A stretch of 64,000 nt of DNA from Valencia hispanica (Eukaryota > Chordata > Actinopteri > Cyprinodontiformes > Valenciidae), in the NCBI GenBank assembly GCA_963556495.2, contig OY747704.1, forward strand, positions 7,400,501 to 7,464,500, written 5' to 3'. The position numbers and the translations under genes are program-made. The notes below the pieces were generated by a model, which was not told the origin of the DNA, searched no databases, and saw only the letters and a list, made by a program, of their open reading frames with translations. Below, piece by piece: positions 12,822 through 24,019 of the stretch (positions within the stretch are counted from its first letter, which is position 1; every line of letters starts with the position of its first letter).

Positions 12822-13625
12822 TAGGCATGGGCCGGTATGAGATTCTGACGGTATGATAACCGTAGGCAAAAATTTCACGGTTTCACGGTATTATGATTAC
12901 AGCTCTAAAATGTGTATTTTGAATGTCTGTATTTCTTTTTTTAAAGGAAAAAACTCTTTAATGAGGCAGATATGGTAACTAACTAGCATGCTAAGATAAA
13001 TCATCATTAGCATGCTAGTTACCACATAGGTCTCAGTTAAAAAAAAGTTACTAAGGATAGAGATGAAAACAAGATAAGATAAGGTATTTAACATATCTGC
13101 CAAGATAACAAGCTCATTTCACTAATGTCAGACGCTAATACGCTCGTCCATTTCAAGACTGCTTTAATTTGACCTTTAATTTAGCATACAACGATGGGTG
13201 GTGCTCCCGTACATGCGCTATCATATTCGATGTATTGCCTCCTCGGGCTGCCACTGTTCTCAAGCACGTTTTGCACGTCGGGCAACCTTCTTCTTCCAAG
13301 CCTTGGCCGTCTGGCTTTATACGGTAGCCGAAGTATTCCCAAACATCTGCTTAGAGACGGTGGAACAAGTTCTGGTGGCTTGCCTCCGTCAGCCATCACA
13401 CAGCCTGCAGAGCAGCCTGTTTGTCACTCACAACAAATGCAGGGAGGGAGGGGGGGAGTGGCGCTTTATGCTGCAGCTTCACGCAGCTTGAGGGACCTTT
13501 ACTTTCTCCCTGACGAGGCGTCACATAAAAAAAACGCTTATACCGCAGGGAAATTTTTGTGGTTTTGAAACCTTGACTTTTTCATACCGCGGTATACCTT
13601 GAAACCGGTAACCGGCCCATGCCTA
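12822..13625. mobile_element. hAT-type non-autonomous transposon, 804 bp
   Basis: Terminal inverted repeats 'taggcatgggccggt' at the left and 'accggcccatgccta' at the right are flanked by a perfect 8-bp duplication, GTCACAAC, at 12814-12821 and 13626-13633. An 8-bp duplication is the hAT superfamily signature. The subterminal regions also contain inverted 'cggtat/ataccg' words. The interior carries open frames on both strands (13194-13568, 13181-13399), but none shows a transposase motif, so this is a MITE-like passenger needing an outside transposase. Confidence 0.85.
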
Positions 13626-13724
13626 GTCACAACTCAGGGGTTTAAAGATTGACGTAAACATAAATAATTCTTACTACTTAAAGCTGTTTCTTTGTCTTAT
13701 CATTCATTAAAATATTATATACAC

Positions 13725-14405
13725 AAGAAGTGATAGTGTAGACATCTTCATAAATGCAGAACAGAAGGAGCTGCATTAGAAAGCAGGGCAGGATTAAAAT
13801 CACTGACGAATCAATGACTGATTTAACATTTTGACTGATTCTCTGGGAGGAAACAAATCAGAGTATACCACTAGAATAAACTAGACTAAACTACTGATTA
13901 AATCAACAGTTTTACTATTGTTCTGAGTGCAAAGACTGCTGTCTTGACTGGGACTGAACTGCCTAGGCAGATGCTCTCTCCCAGTGCATTTATAGTTAAA
14001 ACTATATAATTGAGCCAATTTACCACAAGTAATGACACTTGAATGCTAATTGTGTTGCAAAGGTCAGTTCCTTTTATGATTACCTTTTGATAACATCTAT
14101 TATGAAAAAAGAAATCTAATGTTATACTTGGTTTACAGATGAACTAGACAGGACAGAAAATGAGGAAAAGAGTAGCAGACACAACTCCACCATGCAACCT
14201 GACACAGAACTAACTTTTGTGCTTGTCAGGGAAAAAAGAAGGAAAAAAGTAATTGTTACCTATTGACTAATTTTATCATACTGTCTTACTTAATATTATT
14301 AACTGATTTTAGAGATCTTGTTTACATTGTCACGTTTAAGTTTGAAGAACATATTGCTGTGTTTGACTTTAAACAAGGTGCCACAATGCTCAAGAAGGCT
14401 TCTGT
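13725..14405 (+). repeat. Dispersed repeat, inverted partner of 63301-64000
   Basis: From 'acaagaagtgatagtgtaga' to 'ccacaatgctcaagaaggct' this sequence matches the reverse complement of 63301-64000 over nearly 700 bp, with scattered mismatches and small indels. Neither copy contains a recognisable gene. The partner is cut by the window edge, so the full repeat is longer. Confidence 0.75.
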
Positions 14406-15320
14406 GAGAGCTGTGGACAAGAGATGTCCTTACAATCTGATAGATTTTGAGAAATTTTGCAAACCAGAATGCAAAATATGACCAAGTCCATATTTGGGAT
14501 GCTGACGAGGTAGATTAGTAAAACTGAATCTAAAGGTGGCGTTGCAAATTATTAGTTTATGTGTGTGCACAACCAGGTTATTGTAGCTTTTAAATTTAAT
14601 TGTTCTGAATCTTCAACTTGAACTTCAAAGTGGTCAGTAATCTTCTGTAATGGAGATGAGGGGAATATATTGATAAAGATTGGTAGAAAATGTGTTTAAT
14701 CATGTCTAAAATTACTCCCCGAGCTGTATAATCAATAAATGCTTTTTAAAGCCTTCACCTTATCTTGATACTTTTACATTAACCTTCCATTAACCATTAC
14801 ACAAGCACTTAATTTAGTCAATAATTTTAATTTTAACGGATTTTTGCTTTAGTTTTGAGATATGCGTATTCATACAAGTAGATATCTTTGGGAAGTGCTA
14901 TTATAGGGTGAAAAAGGTTCCACTGATTGAAATATTTCATATTAAAGTGAATTATGGTGCTGTAGGAGTTCCTTTGTGTTAATCTAAGTAAGAGGTCAGT
15001 GCTTTTAAGACAGTGATCCTAAAGTGATATGGATTCAACTCATCTCTTAACCCTCTGCTCTAATTTGGCCCAGTGGAATAGAATGACTGGCATGCACATC
15101 AGTGACGATTTCTTACAGGCATGGATGGGAATCTCCCAGGTCGGCACTTATGTCACAGTAAGTGGAATAAGTGGGACTAATTTTGCTCTTTGATCTCACT
15201 CAAATGATAACTGAGGCCAAGAATTATCATTTACTAAGGGAACTATCTAAGATAGAATAACTGAAATATTTATTTCAACATGAATGAGATCCAAAGCATG
15301 TAAGCTACAGTGCAGATGCA
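14406..15320. other. Gene-less stretch
   Basis: AT-rich sequence without an ORF of recognisable content, RNA gene or repeat that I can identify. Confidence 0.4.
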
Positions 15321-15324
15321 AAGC

Positions 15325-15590
15325 TGAATGGGGGCAGAAATGGCTCAAGACGTAGAAGTTCATCCTGTAATCGGTGGATTGCCAGTTCAAACTCCACGCT
15401 CTTTCTGTCGCTGTTGCTGTGTCCTTGGTCACGGCACTTCACCCACCTTGTCTGCTGGTAGTGATCAGAGGCTCAGACCACAAATTGTATGGCAGCCTCG
15501 CTTCTGTCAGTCTGCCCAAGGACAGATGTGGCTACAATGTAGCTTACCACCATCAGTGTGAGAATATATTCTCACACTGAGGTAAGCAAC
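15325..15590 (+). repeat. tRNA-derived SINE
   Basis: The head carries a degenerate tRNA-like promoter with a B-box-like 'ccagttcaaactcc' near 15382. It is followed by a body common in fish genomes: 'gtccttggtcacggcacttc', 'ggcagcctcgcttctgtcag' and 'gtggctacaatgtagcttac'. The element ends near a short fold-back, 'gtgagaatatattctcac'. It is probably an old copy. Confidence 0.65.
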
Positions 15591-15985
15591 TCTAAAAAAA
15601 TAAAAGTTGAAAAAACTTAAAAAAGGCCACCAGCTGCACACCTTTTAGGAAAAAACTCAACAAAGGGTTCCGGTTAATCATAACTAAGAAGTTAACTCAA
15701 ATTAAAAAAACTGAACAAATGTAAAATATCTTAATTTCTACTCCTTTCTTTGAGTTGAAACAATCTATGTTCAGCAGAAAATACTTGGGTAGAAGTTGAG
15801 GCAAGCTATGTACATATTTTTCCTCAGTTCTGGTATGCGCAAATGTGACCTAGTTCGTCCAAATGACCAACCAGCTGGACAAACTTAAGACTTTAGGTCG
15901 CAAGTGTTAAGCTTCCACCTTTGGGTGTGACATTGCATTATTTTTCATCCACAGCCATTAGCCAGGTGCAGGTTATTGTATATGA

Positions 15986-16612
15986 CTGTCATAGTTCTTA
16001 GGTTTTGTGTTTTAAGTTAGTGGTTTTCCCTATTCAATTTAATTATTTTTATTATTTGGTATTTAATGGCACTTCCTTGTTTTCTTATTCACTCCTTGCT
16101 CTTAGATGTTTTCATATTTTTGTTTGTGTCCACCTTCTCATTTGTGTTTCCTTAGTTTATTTCTCTCTAGATAATTTCCTTATTTATTTCTTCCTTCTGT
16201 TCTCCAGTGTTTCCTGAAGTTCCCTTAGATTCCTTCTTAGAAATATTATGTTTAGTTATTTTCCAGTTTAGGATTGTTTTCTTATGTGTATTTCCTTCCT
16301 GTTGTCTCCCTGCCACTCTCCTCCTGGCCCAGTTTTCACTGATCACCTTCACCTGCAAACTGTTTCTCTTAATTAGTCCTCAGCTCTTTCTCTGTTCCCT
16401 TCCTCACTCTCTCCTCAGTTTATATTCAGCTTTCACTCAGTCACAACTCGCTGGTTCATCGTCAATTTTCCATTTCTGTTTTTTGCGTTTCCTGGTCTCC
16501 TTGTTTTCCTGGTTCCCCTGAGGTTAGTGTTTTTGTTCCTTGTTTAATTAAAATTTAAGTTCTTAATGCCTCTGCATTTAAGTCCTGTTCCACACTCAAA
16601 CATGACAGAACG
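15986..16612 (+). repeat. LTR (retrotransposon), 5' boundary TGTCAT, 3' boundary ATGACA
   Basis: This 627-bp T-rich segment starts TGTCATAG and ends ACATGACA, a short inverted terminus as in LTRs. Most of it is repeated at 1950-2585. It is followed immediately by proline-rich gag-like coding sequence in the same orientation (16605-17750), which suggests a 5' LTR. I do not see a convincing tRNA primer-binding site directly after it, so assignment to a particular LTR family is open. Confidence 0.55.
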
Positions 16613-17749
16613 AATCAGCCAAAAGGACTCAGCAGACAAGCAGGTGGACTCAGCAGACAAGCAGGTGGACTCACCTGTTGATGGATCCAAGCTAGCGCTC
16701 TGCCCTTCTGAATTAGGATCACATGGGCTCGGGGCTGTTCGGCTTTCCTTTCCACCGTATGCTCCTCGACGTCGAAGAGGGAGACGCCGAAGGACCGCTG
16801 CCTCTAATTTCCAGGAGGGCCTGGCTGCTGCTCTTTCTGCCTCCCTTGAAGCTGCTCCTTGCAGCAACTCACTGGCTGAAGCTTCTGCCTGCCCTCAGCA
16901 ACCAGTTCACCTCCTCATCCATTCCAGCACAACCAAACTCTGGCTTCAGTTCCCAATGATTCAGACCAGTCATACCCAGCAGCTCTCTGCTTGCTAACTC
17001 TTCATAAAGCTCTCAGACAGACTCTGGACAAAATTGTTACACTCACTCCATGGGACAGAGTAAGCTTTGTGGAGGAATTAATGAACTCATTTAGTACCCG
17101 CAAATTATTATTTACTGAGCTGGGCTTGACCAGTTTCTGGGCCGAGGCGGAGTGGAACCGTCTAGCAGCCTTTGGTCAAACTTTGGGAAGACCTGCTCCG
17201 CCTCGACCCCAGTTTCAGCCACCCTCAGCAACTGTCAGTCAGACACCGCAGCTGTCCACAGCTGCCTTTGAGCCTCCTTCCAGTCCCCCAGAGCAGCAGT
17301 CCACCATCTTCTCCAGCAGGGGTCGGCCGCAGCCCGCAGACAATTCAAGTAGGTTTCAGCCTGCTGGTATCTCCGCAGGGGGTATCCAGACAGACAGGCA
17401 CCTGGCTCCTGTCTCCCCAACGGGTGTCCACAACGACACGCCCCTTACTCCTGTTTCCACAGGGGGTGTTCAAGAGGACACGCCCCTGACTCCGCCGAGG
17501 GTGTCCAGAGGGAAACGCCTTGCGCTCCTGACTCCGCCGAGGGTGTCCAGAGAGACACGCTTCGGGCTCCTGACTCCGCCGAGGGTGTTCAGAGGGACAC
17601 GGCCTTGGGTTCAGCACCACGTCGCCATTGGTCCTCTACGCCACATCGCTTCCTCCCGTGGGTCCCCAACGCCTTCCTCCCGCAGGCCGCCTCGCCACGA
17701 GATTCTCCGCCACAGGCCGCCTCGCCTCCTGGCTCCTCGTCCTGTGTAA
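16605..17749 (+). pseudogene. Gag-like proline-rich ORF of an LTR retrotransposon
   Basis: Two overlapping frames follow the LTR. The first (to 16997) has a short tandem duplication of DSADKQV and an arginine-rich RRRRGRRRR patch near residues 70-80. The second (16991-17749) opens with a helical segment (TLTPWDRVSFVEELMNSF and LLFTELGLTSFWAEAEWNRL), then becomes Pro/Ser/Thr-rich. It ends in a ~45-bp tandem repeat coding the TPPRVSRG motif three times. A similar repeat with TPPRVPRG lies on the minus strand at about 56930-57060. The layout resembles gag regions of fish LTR elements. No protease, RT or zinc knuckle is visible. The switch between frames near 16991 is probably a frameshift. Confidence 0.45.
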
Positions 17750-17775
17750 CATTGATTTGTGGTGCAGCTTTTGTT

Positions 17776-17835
17776 CAATTCAGTTATTTCATATAGCGCC
17801 AATTCACAACAGATGTAATCTCAAGGCACTTTACA
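17776..17835 (-). repeat. LINE family A 3' tail, outer part, split from 19187-19760
   Basis: The stretch 'atatagcgccaattcacaac' through 'ctcaaggcacttta' matches the very 3' end of the esterase-bearing LINE at 51400-51460 (minus strand). The next part of the same 3'UTR resumes only at 19187, so other elements were inserted between them. Confidence 0.7.
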
Positions 17836-17836
17836 A

Positions 17837-18330
17837 GTTTGCCTATCAGGAACACTTAGGAGTTAAAGATGCAGTCCTTTACATGCTGCACCGGGCATAC
17901 TCCTACCAGGATGTGCCTGGTTCCTATGTCAGGATCATGTTCTTTGACTTATCCAGCGCTTTTAACACCATAAAGCCTCCCATACTGAGAAACAAACTTA
18001 TGGGTGTAGCCCCCTCCCTGACATCCTGGATTATGAACTATCTAAAATCCAGAGCTCAATACATCAGGGTGGGGATATGTTTCTGGGACACTGGAATGTA
18101 GCACTGGGGTCCCACAGGGGACTGTTTTGGCTCCCTTTCTGTTCACGCTCTACACAACAGACTTCAGATACAACTCAGAGTCCTGCCAAATCCAGAAGTA
18201 TTCAGATGATACAGCTGTTGTGCCATGTGTGAGCGGTGGACAGGAGGGGGAGTACAGGGACCTGGTGGAGACCTTCACTGACTGGAGAAAAAATAAGTCT
18301 TCTCAAAACATCCCCTCCATGATGTCCTGA
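17837..18330 (+). pseudogene. LINE reverse transcriptase fragment
   Basis: This is a fragment of a non-LTR reverse transcriptase, the enzyme that copies LINE RNA into DNA at the target. The first frame includes RIMFFDLSSAFNTI (RT motif A, catalytic aspartate) near 17935-17975. A frame slip near 18100 leads to a second frame with FLFTLYTTDF and the catalytic Y(S)DD block as KYSDDTAVV near 18200. The N- and C-terminal parts are absent. It resembles the ORF at 61114-62829 (FVDFSSAFNTI, LLFSLYTTDC, KFADDTTII) and is probably the same LINE group. Confidence 0.8.
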
Positions 18331-18489
18331 CCAGTCAGAGAAGCAGCTGCAGTGAAAGACTGATCTCTTTGAGATGCAGGACTGAGGTTTAGTAGATTGT
18401 TTGTTCCCGTAGCCATAACACTGTTCAACAGTGACATCCAACATGTTTCTTAAATTTATTTGTTATTGTTCTTATTTTAATGTAATATA

Positions 18490-19060
18490 TATCTCTAAAT
18501 ATGTGAGCAATATGCGGGTGCTGTACCGTCGGTTGTGGTGAAGAGAGAGCTGAACAGCGAAGCTCTCAATTTACCAGTCAATCTACGTTCCTACCCTCAT
18601 CTATGGTCACAAACTCTTGGTGGTGACCGAAAGAACGAGATCATGGATACAAGCGGCTGAAATGAGTTTCCTTAGTCTCTGGGCTCTCCCTTAGAGATGA
18701 GGGAGGGTGAGAAGCTCATTCATCCGGAGGGGGCTCAGAGTGGAGCCGCTGCTCCTCCACATCGAGAGGAGTCAGTTGAGGTGGCTCGGGCATCTGGTCA
18801 GGATGCCTCCTGGATGCCTCCCTGGTGAGGTGTTTTGGGTACGTCCCACCTGGAGGAGGCCCAGGGGAAGACAGAAGACACGCTGGAGGGACTACGTTTC
18901 TCGGCTGGCCTGGGACAGCCTTGGGATTCCTCTTGAGGAGCTGGAACAAGTGGCTGGGGAGAGGGAAGTCTGGGTCTCTTTGCTTAAGCTGCTGCCCCCG
19001 CGACCCATCCCCGGACAAGCGGAAGAAAATGGAAGATGGATGCATGGATGGAATATGTGA
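18490..19060 (+). pseudogene. RTE/Rex3-type LINE 3' end
   Basis: This is the C-terminal end of an RTE-clade reverse transcriptase plus its 3' tail. The frame from 18707 to 19060 reads LLHIERSQLRWLGHLVRMPP, then RPRGRQKTRWRDYVSRL and a terminal WVSLLKLLPPRP segment. These are landmarks of fish Rex3 LINEs. The sequence ends in 'ggaagatggatgcatggatgg', the short tandem tail of that group, and is 5'-truncated. Upstream of 18707 the same family continues in degenerate form from about 18500. Confidence 0.85.
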
Positions 19061-19096
19061 GCACTAGAGAAAGTTAATTTTCCCCTTTTTGAAGAT

Positions 19097-19100
19097 AAAG

Positions 19101-19185
<85 letters not shown>
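19097..19185. repeat. (TATC)n microsatellite
   Basis: About 22 perfect TATC units. They lie directly between the RTE 3' end and the resumed LINE family A 3'UTR. Confidence 0.95.
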
Positions 19186-19186
<1 letters not shown>

Positions 19187-19760
19187 GAAAGTCATTTCAA
19201 TACAAACATTCCAATCAGCTTAAAGTTTTAGCTGGTTTTCTATTTAAGGAATCCCAGCACATTGCACTGAGTCATTGACTGGCAGTTGCACCCCGTTGAA
19301 GCAGACTCCAACCACAGCAGTCCCTCAGCAATCCCTCATACTCAGCAAGCATGTAGCGACAGTGGAGAGAAAAACTCCCCTTTAACAGGAAGAAACCTCC
19401 AGCAGAACCTGGCTCAGTTCGAGCGGCCATCTGCCACGACCGTCTGGGGGTTTGAGAAGACAGAGCAGAAACTTGGAACAAAATAACTGATGTTAGAGTA
19501 CTTTCTATATAAAAGAAAGTAAAAAGTTGATAACAGGACACAGGAGATGCTCAGTTACTGGGATGCCCCCCCTTGAACAGGGTATTGCAGCTGAGCAGGA
19601 TACCAGACCTGGTGTAGCTTCTATGGAGAGAAAAACACTGAGAGAAAACAAAATTAACAGTCAAAATAACAGCAAATAATGTCACTGGAGAGTATTAGAA
19701 GAGAAAAGTAGAGTGAAGAAAAGTGGTCTGTCTGTCCTCCAGCAGTCTAAGCCTATATAT
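19187..19760 (-). repeat. LINE family A 3'UTR, inner part
   Basis: This matches 51470-52060, the 3' untranslated region of the esterase-bearing LINE, including 'ctgggggtttgagaagacag' and 'aacaggaagaaacctcca'. The LINE body further 5' is missing. With 17776-17835 it forms one 3' end split by about 1350 bp. Confidence 0.75.
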
Positions 19761-19774
19761 ATCTATGTGATTCC

Positions 19775-19972
19775 CTACTCTGGTCCTCAAGGCACATTGC
19801 CTTGCATGTTTTAGATGTTTCCCTGCCTTAACATGCCTGCTTCAGATGATTGCAGTTCAGCAAAAGCCTGTTAAACAGCCATCAATTAAAATTAGGTGTG
19901 CTGAACAGGGAAACATTTGAAACATGCAGGGCAGTGTGCCTTGAGAAGAAGGGTTGAACAACACTGTCTTAA
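19775..19972. mobile_element. Fold-back MITE, hAT-like
   Basis: A ~200-bp palindromic unit. The left half 'ctctggtcctcaaggcacat' and 'gcatgttttagatgtttccc' is answered on the right by 'gggaaacatttgaaacatgc' and 'cagtgtgccttgaga'. It has no coding capacity. The overall form matches short non-autonomous DNA transposons common in fishes. Confidence 0.7.
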
Positions 19973-22900
19973 CTAAACTCAAAATCGATACTGAAAGTAA
20001 AGTGGTGTTGCTTTAACAAGAAACATTTTTACCTATCTTCATTACATGATGACCAGATTCTGCTTTGACTGCTTCTTTGCTGATATCCTGAAAGAAAAAA
20101 AAAACACCAAGAAGACAAAGAAACAGACAAATAAATACAAATAAAAATCTCTGTGCATCGCATTTTCATTACTAAAACTGTAAGTGGTTATTCACCTGGT
20201 CTAGGTGGCCATTTGATAAGTCTATATAAGTAATGATGCAAACAAAAATATGTTTTGAGCAGTTGACTAAAGATTTTAGTATTATCGTATTGTTTTGTCT
20301 AAATTATTCTAAAATAAAGCAAAAATATTGCTTAATAGTGTGTTTAATGTCTATTTGACACTCTGATCCAACTGTAAAGTTTGATTTTCATAGAATTGTC
20401 ACTAATATATCAAAAAGAGAAACACTAATGAAATAAGACCAATGATAATTTTGTTTCAGTCATTCATTCCTGACAATCTTGGGTAAATACCTACTAAAGT
20501 TATTCACATTTTCAAAATCTGCTCAACTCTGACTCTGCTTTGTTTAATTTTTACTTAGAGAAATAAATAAAACTGTAAATGATAATCTACAAATATATTT
20601 TGCAAGTACATTAAATGTAGAGGAAATGCCTATAAGGACGAGATAAAGCAAAGACTAATAGGACCATCAAAACCTTATGACCATATTAAGCTGGTACCTA
20701 TTAGTTGATCAATTAAGCTCTAGATGTTTCCATACCAAATTATATTAAATTTTTTCCTTTATGAATTGCCTCAAACTCAAACCTAATCTTTGTTAAAAAG
20801 TACTATAATACAAAGATGTGTTAAAACTTACTTTTAATTAAATTTTATCTGTCATCCATCATAAATACAGTATATAAGGCCTTAACAAAACACAACAATA
20901 GAGGCCTGGAAGGGTTGAGAAGTGGAATTCCTACATCAAGCTAAAATTTTAAACATTTTCAACTGAAAAGCACACCAATTTTGTCTCTTTAGTTTAAGTG
21001 TTTCAGTGAAGGGGCAACAACGAAGTGGATAATACATACCTGTCTCTACAATTAACACTAAATCTTAAATAAAATATCCAGCATGTTTCTTTTCCCACAG
21101 TATTTAATCCAGAGTTCTATTTTCTAAATTGGTTGACTGCATTTTTCAGAATTTACCTGATAGTTTTTGATAATTTCCTGTCCAGACTTACCAAGGAACT
21201 CTTATCAAGCATTGAAGGACAATATAGCTCTTGTCTTCGATATTTTGCTATTCAATAAATAGAAATATAATTTTCAATCTCAGAGCATGGAACAAAAAAA
21301 TACAAGATCACCCAACATTTTAAGCACATGCAACAAAAGTATATAAATGGCAGGGGAGAAAGGGGTTACTTTGTTAGAATTTCTTAATGTGCCCAATTAA
21401 ATACAGTCAATGTTGAGGGATGCTCTTTTCTTTTAAGTAACAATATGATCACTGTGCCAAATATTTTAAAGAGCCTGGAGCTTGTCACACATTTGTCCAT
21501 GTAAAATAACACAACCAGAACAAAGATAACATCACTGTTAATGAATTTTAACATGTTTCATTGATATACATTAGCAATTTATCAATTTTATGCTGAAAGA
21601 AATATCTGGTTATGTTGATTACTTCTCTGATGTCATCTTCAACCAATATCCTGACAGTTCTGGGACGTTTCAAAATAAATTGCTTTGGAAACATACTACT
21701 TCAGTATTACTTGTATTACTTGAGCAAATCTGTTATCTTACTAAATTACCCAAAGAAAATCACTATTCAAGCTGCAAAACTCTGCCCGCTTTCAGTGGTG
21801 AAGAGATGATGCCGAGTCCAGTTTGTTGGCGGGCACCAGACCCTCCACTAAATACAAAGCCTTTATCTAATCTGACATGATGTTTCTGATTAGTAAAGCA
21901 AGATGACATGGATTCACATAAGGTTTTAGCCATTTTCATTTTAGCCAACAACAATACGCCTGTGGCATTAACAACTCTTGGAAATTATTGTACATAATAG
22001 CTGTCTTAACGCTCGGCCACAAAACATAGAAATGCATGTGGCTTTGTCCTTTTTAGTGCATGTCCATAGTATAGCATGTGTATCACCAATACAATCCAAA
22101 AAGGAGTTCCTACAGTTACCGACATGCCAGTACAAGGCAGCGGCGCTTGCAACTTGTGTAAAGCGGAGGAGTTACTAGCAAGCCAGCTAAATATGGATAC
22201 ACATAACTAGCTAAGTGCAGTACTTACCTCTATCCCACTACATACGGAGTCCAAAATGCACAAAACAATTTGGCTACAGTCTTGTTTCTCTTAAACCACT
22301 CCCTTTCACCACAATAGTTCATTTCATTCCTATATTTAAACTGAAGAGCGCCAGTCAATATGTCTGCCTCAGTGCTTCTTCAAGAGTGCAAACAATCACA
22401 GGATATGACATCATTAGCAGGGGTGTGCCGATTCACCATAAATCAATTAATTTTGATGTGAAACGTGGCATAATCAATAGCGATCCAAAAATGTTCCGAA
22501 TCAATTATTTTTCATGATAATTAAATCAGAAACGCATAAAAGTACGGCCTACTGCCCAGACATATTTTGAGGATGGACTAGCAGAAACAGTATGGCTGCT
22601 GCAAGTGTTTCAGCCATGCAGAGCAAAATTTATAAAATACAGCAAATATTCAGCAGTTTAGTTGTGAAAGGAGCGTCTATGTTGTTGTGTATTATATTAG
22701 CAGAAACATTCCCTTCACCCCAGAGATGACCACTTTTTACATGCAGTCCGGTGTGACGTCCCCGAGTTGCAGTGCAGGGCAGCTCATGTTTACAAGACTT
22801 CAGCCCAAGTGTAGCTTTACGGATGATCCACAAAGGAAATAACCTTCATACCGTCCCGGTCGCGACTAAGGTGTGGCGGAATGCACCGTGCTAATAGCTG

Positions 22901-23577
22901 GCAGATTTGTTTTTGTGTATGACAGGGGCTAATCATCCTGTTGGTCACACTGACACAAAACAATGAAAAGTCTGTGGAAAGTTAGAGTTCATGTAATAAA
23001 CTGACACCGAAAAACCAAAGACTGGAGTATACATTTAGGTGTCTTTGGGAGAATGCTGCTTTTTATTTGCTCTTACTTTGAATAGAAAATACTTATTTTC
23101 TCAGAATGTTAATTAGGATTTTGTCTAATTCCTATGACTAGTTGATAGTTGAACTATTTTTGTTATAGGTTTATTTTCTAATTAGAAAAGTAATCATTTC
23201 TATTTTGATTTCAAAGTCAATTCATTAATGTTTGACTTGCAAAAGCCTATCTGAAGTTTATTTCATTATTCTTTCTAACCACAGACCAGTAATACTTTAA
23301 ATGTGATGAAATCAAGTCTTCTTTAAGTAAACAGAGCATGACTGAAGTGTTTCAGGTTTGGACCAAGTGTCCTCTTTTATGGAAATCAAACTATGGTCAC
23401 CCTATATTATACTTCTAGTGCCAACACACATCTCCTTTAGCTTTCATGGAAAATGATGAACTTGATATGATTATGAAACATATTTTAGACGTGTTGGTTT
23501 TAATTGTGGTTTAATATAAATCAAAGATGGGGACTTTTTTTGGGATACTTCAATTAATGGAAACTGAATGGATTTAA
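19973..23577. other. Gene-less AT-rich stretch
   Basis: No supported gene. Around 22420-22510 an 'aatcaatta' rich segment beginning 'gggtgtgccgattcaccata' looks like a decayed hAT-type end. At 23370-23407 the 'ctatggtcaccctat' block is the inverted partner of 6607-6645. The remainder looks like ordinary intergenic DNA. Confidence 0.35.
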
Positions 23578-23767
23578 AAGTATAAATGAGTCAACTCCTT
23601 CCAGCCATTTAAATGTTCACATTCCTAGAAATACTAGGCGAGGAGGAGGAGTTGCAACCATTTTTTGTTCTGATTTACAAATTAGTCCCAGACCAATTGA
23701 TAGCTACAGTTCTTTTGAACATCTTACCCTTAATTTTCCTCATCCAAATTGCAAAACATTAAGACCA
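23578..23767 (+). pseudogene. LINE family A endonuclease fragment at the Polinton edge
   Basis: This 190-bp piece matches, on the plus strand, the endonuclease part of the esterase LINE (minus strand 54680-54870 and 41490-41700). It codes RRGGGVAT and the [15 protein letters not shown] block. It ends abruptly at 23767, where the Polinton terminal repeat begins. The right flank of the Polinton is the same LINE family in the opposite orientation with a different breakpoint, so the two flanks are not halves of one interrupted copy. Confidence 0.75.
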
Positions 23768-24019
23768 AATGCAAATGAACTGTCAGATTAGGCCACACCC
23801 CTTCCGGTTGACACGCCCCTCTTGGATATAGGACACGTCCTCATGTCATAAAAGGACACGCCCCTTTTTGTGGCGACACACCTGCCAAACATGCCCCGCC
23901 CCTACCGGTAGCCACGCCCACTTGTCAAAATAGACCACACCCCTTTCCGGTTCCGGTGACCCCCGCCCCTTCCGGTTCCGGTGACCCCCGCCCTTTCCGG
24001 TTCCGGATCCAAAATATAT

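Noticed and set aside
13194..13568. 124-codon ORF in the hAT element
   Set aside because: No transposase motif, and overlapping ORFs on both strands. The element is clearly non-autonomous by size and ends.
22215..22517. 100-codon ORF that might be a host exon
   Set aside because: No domain, no clear splice signals, and its 3' part overlaps a hAT-like repeat end.
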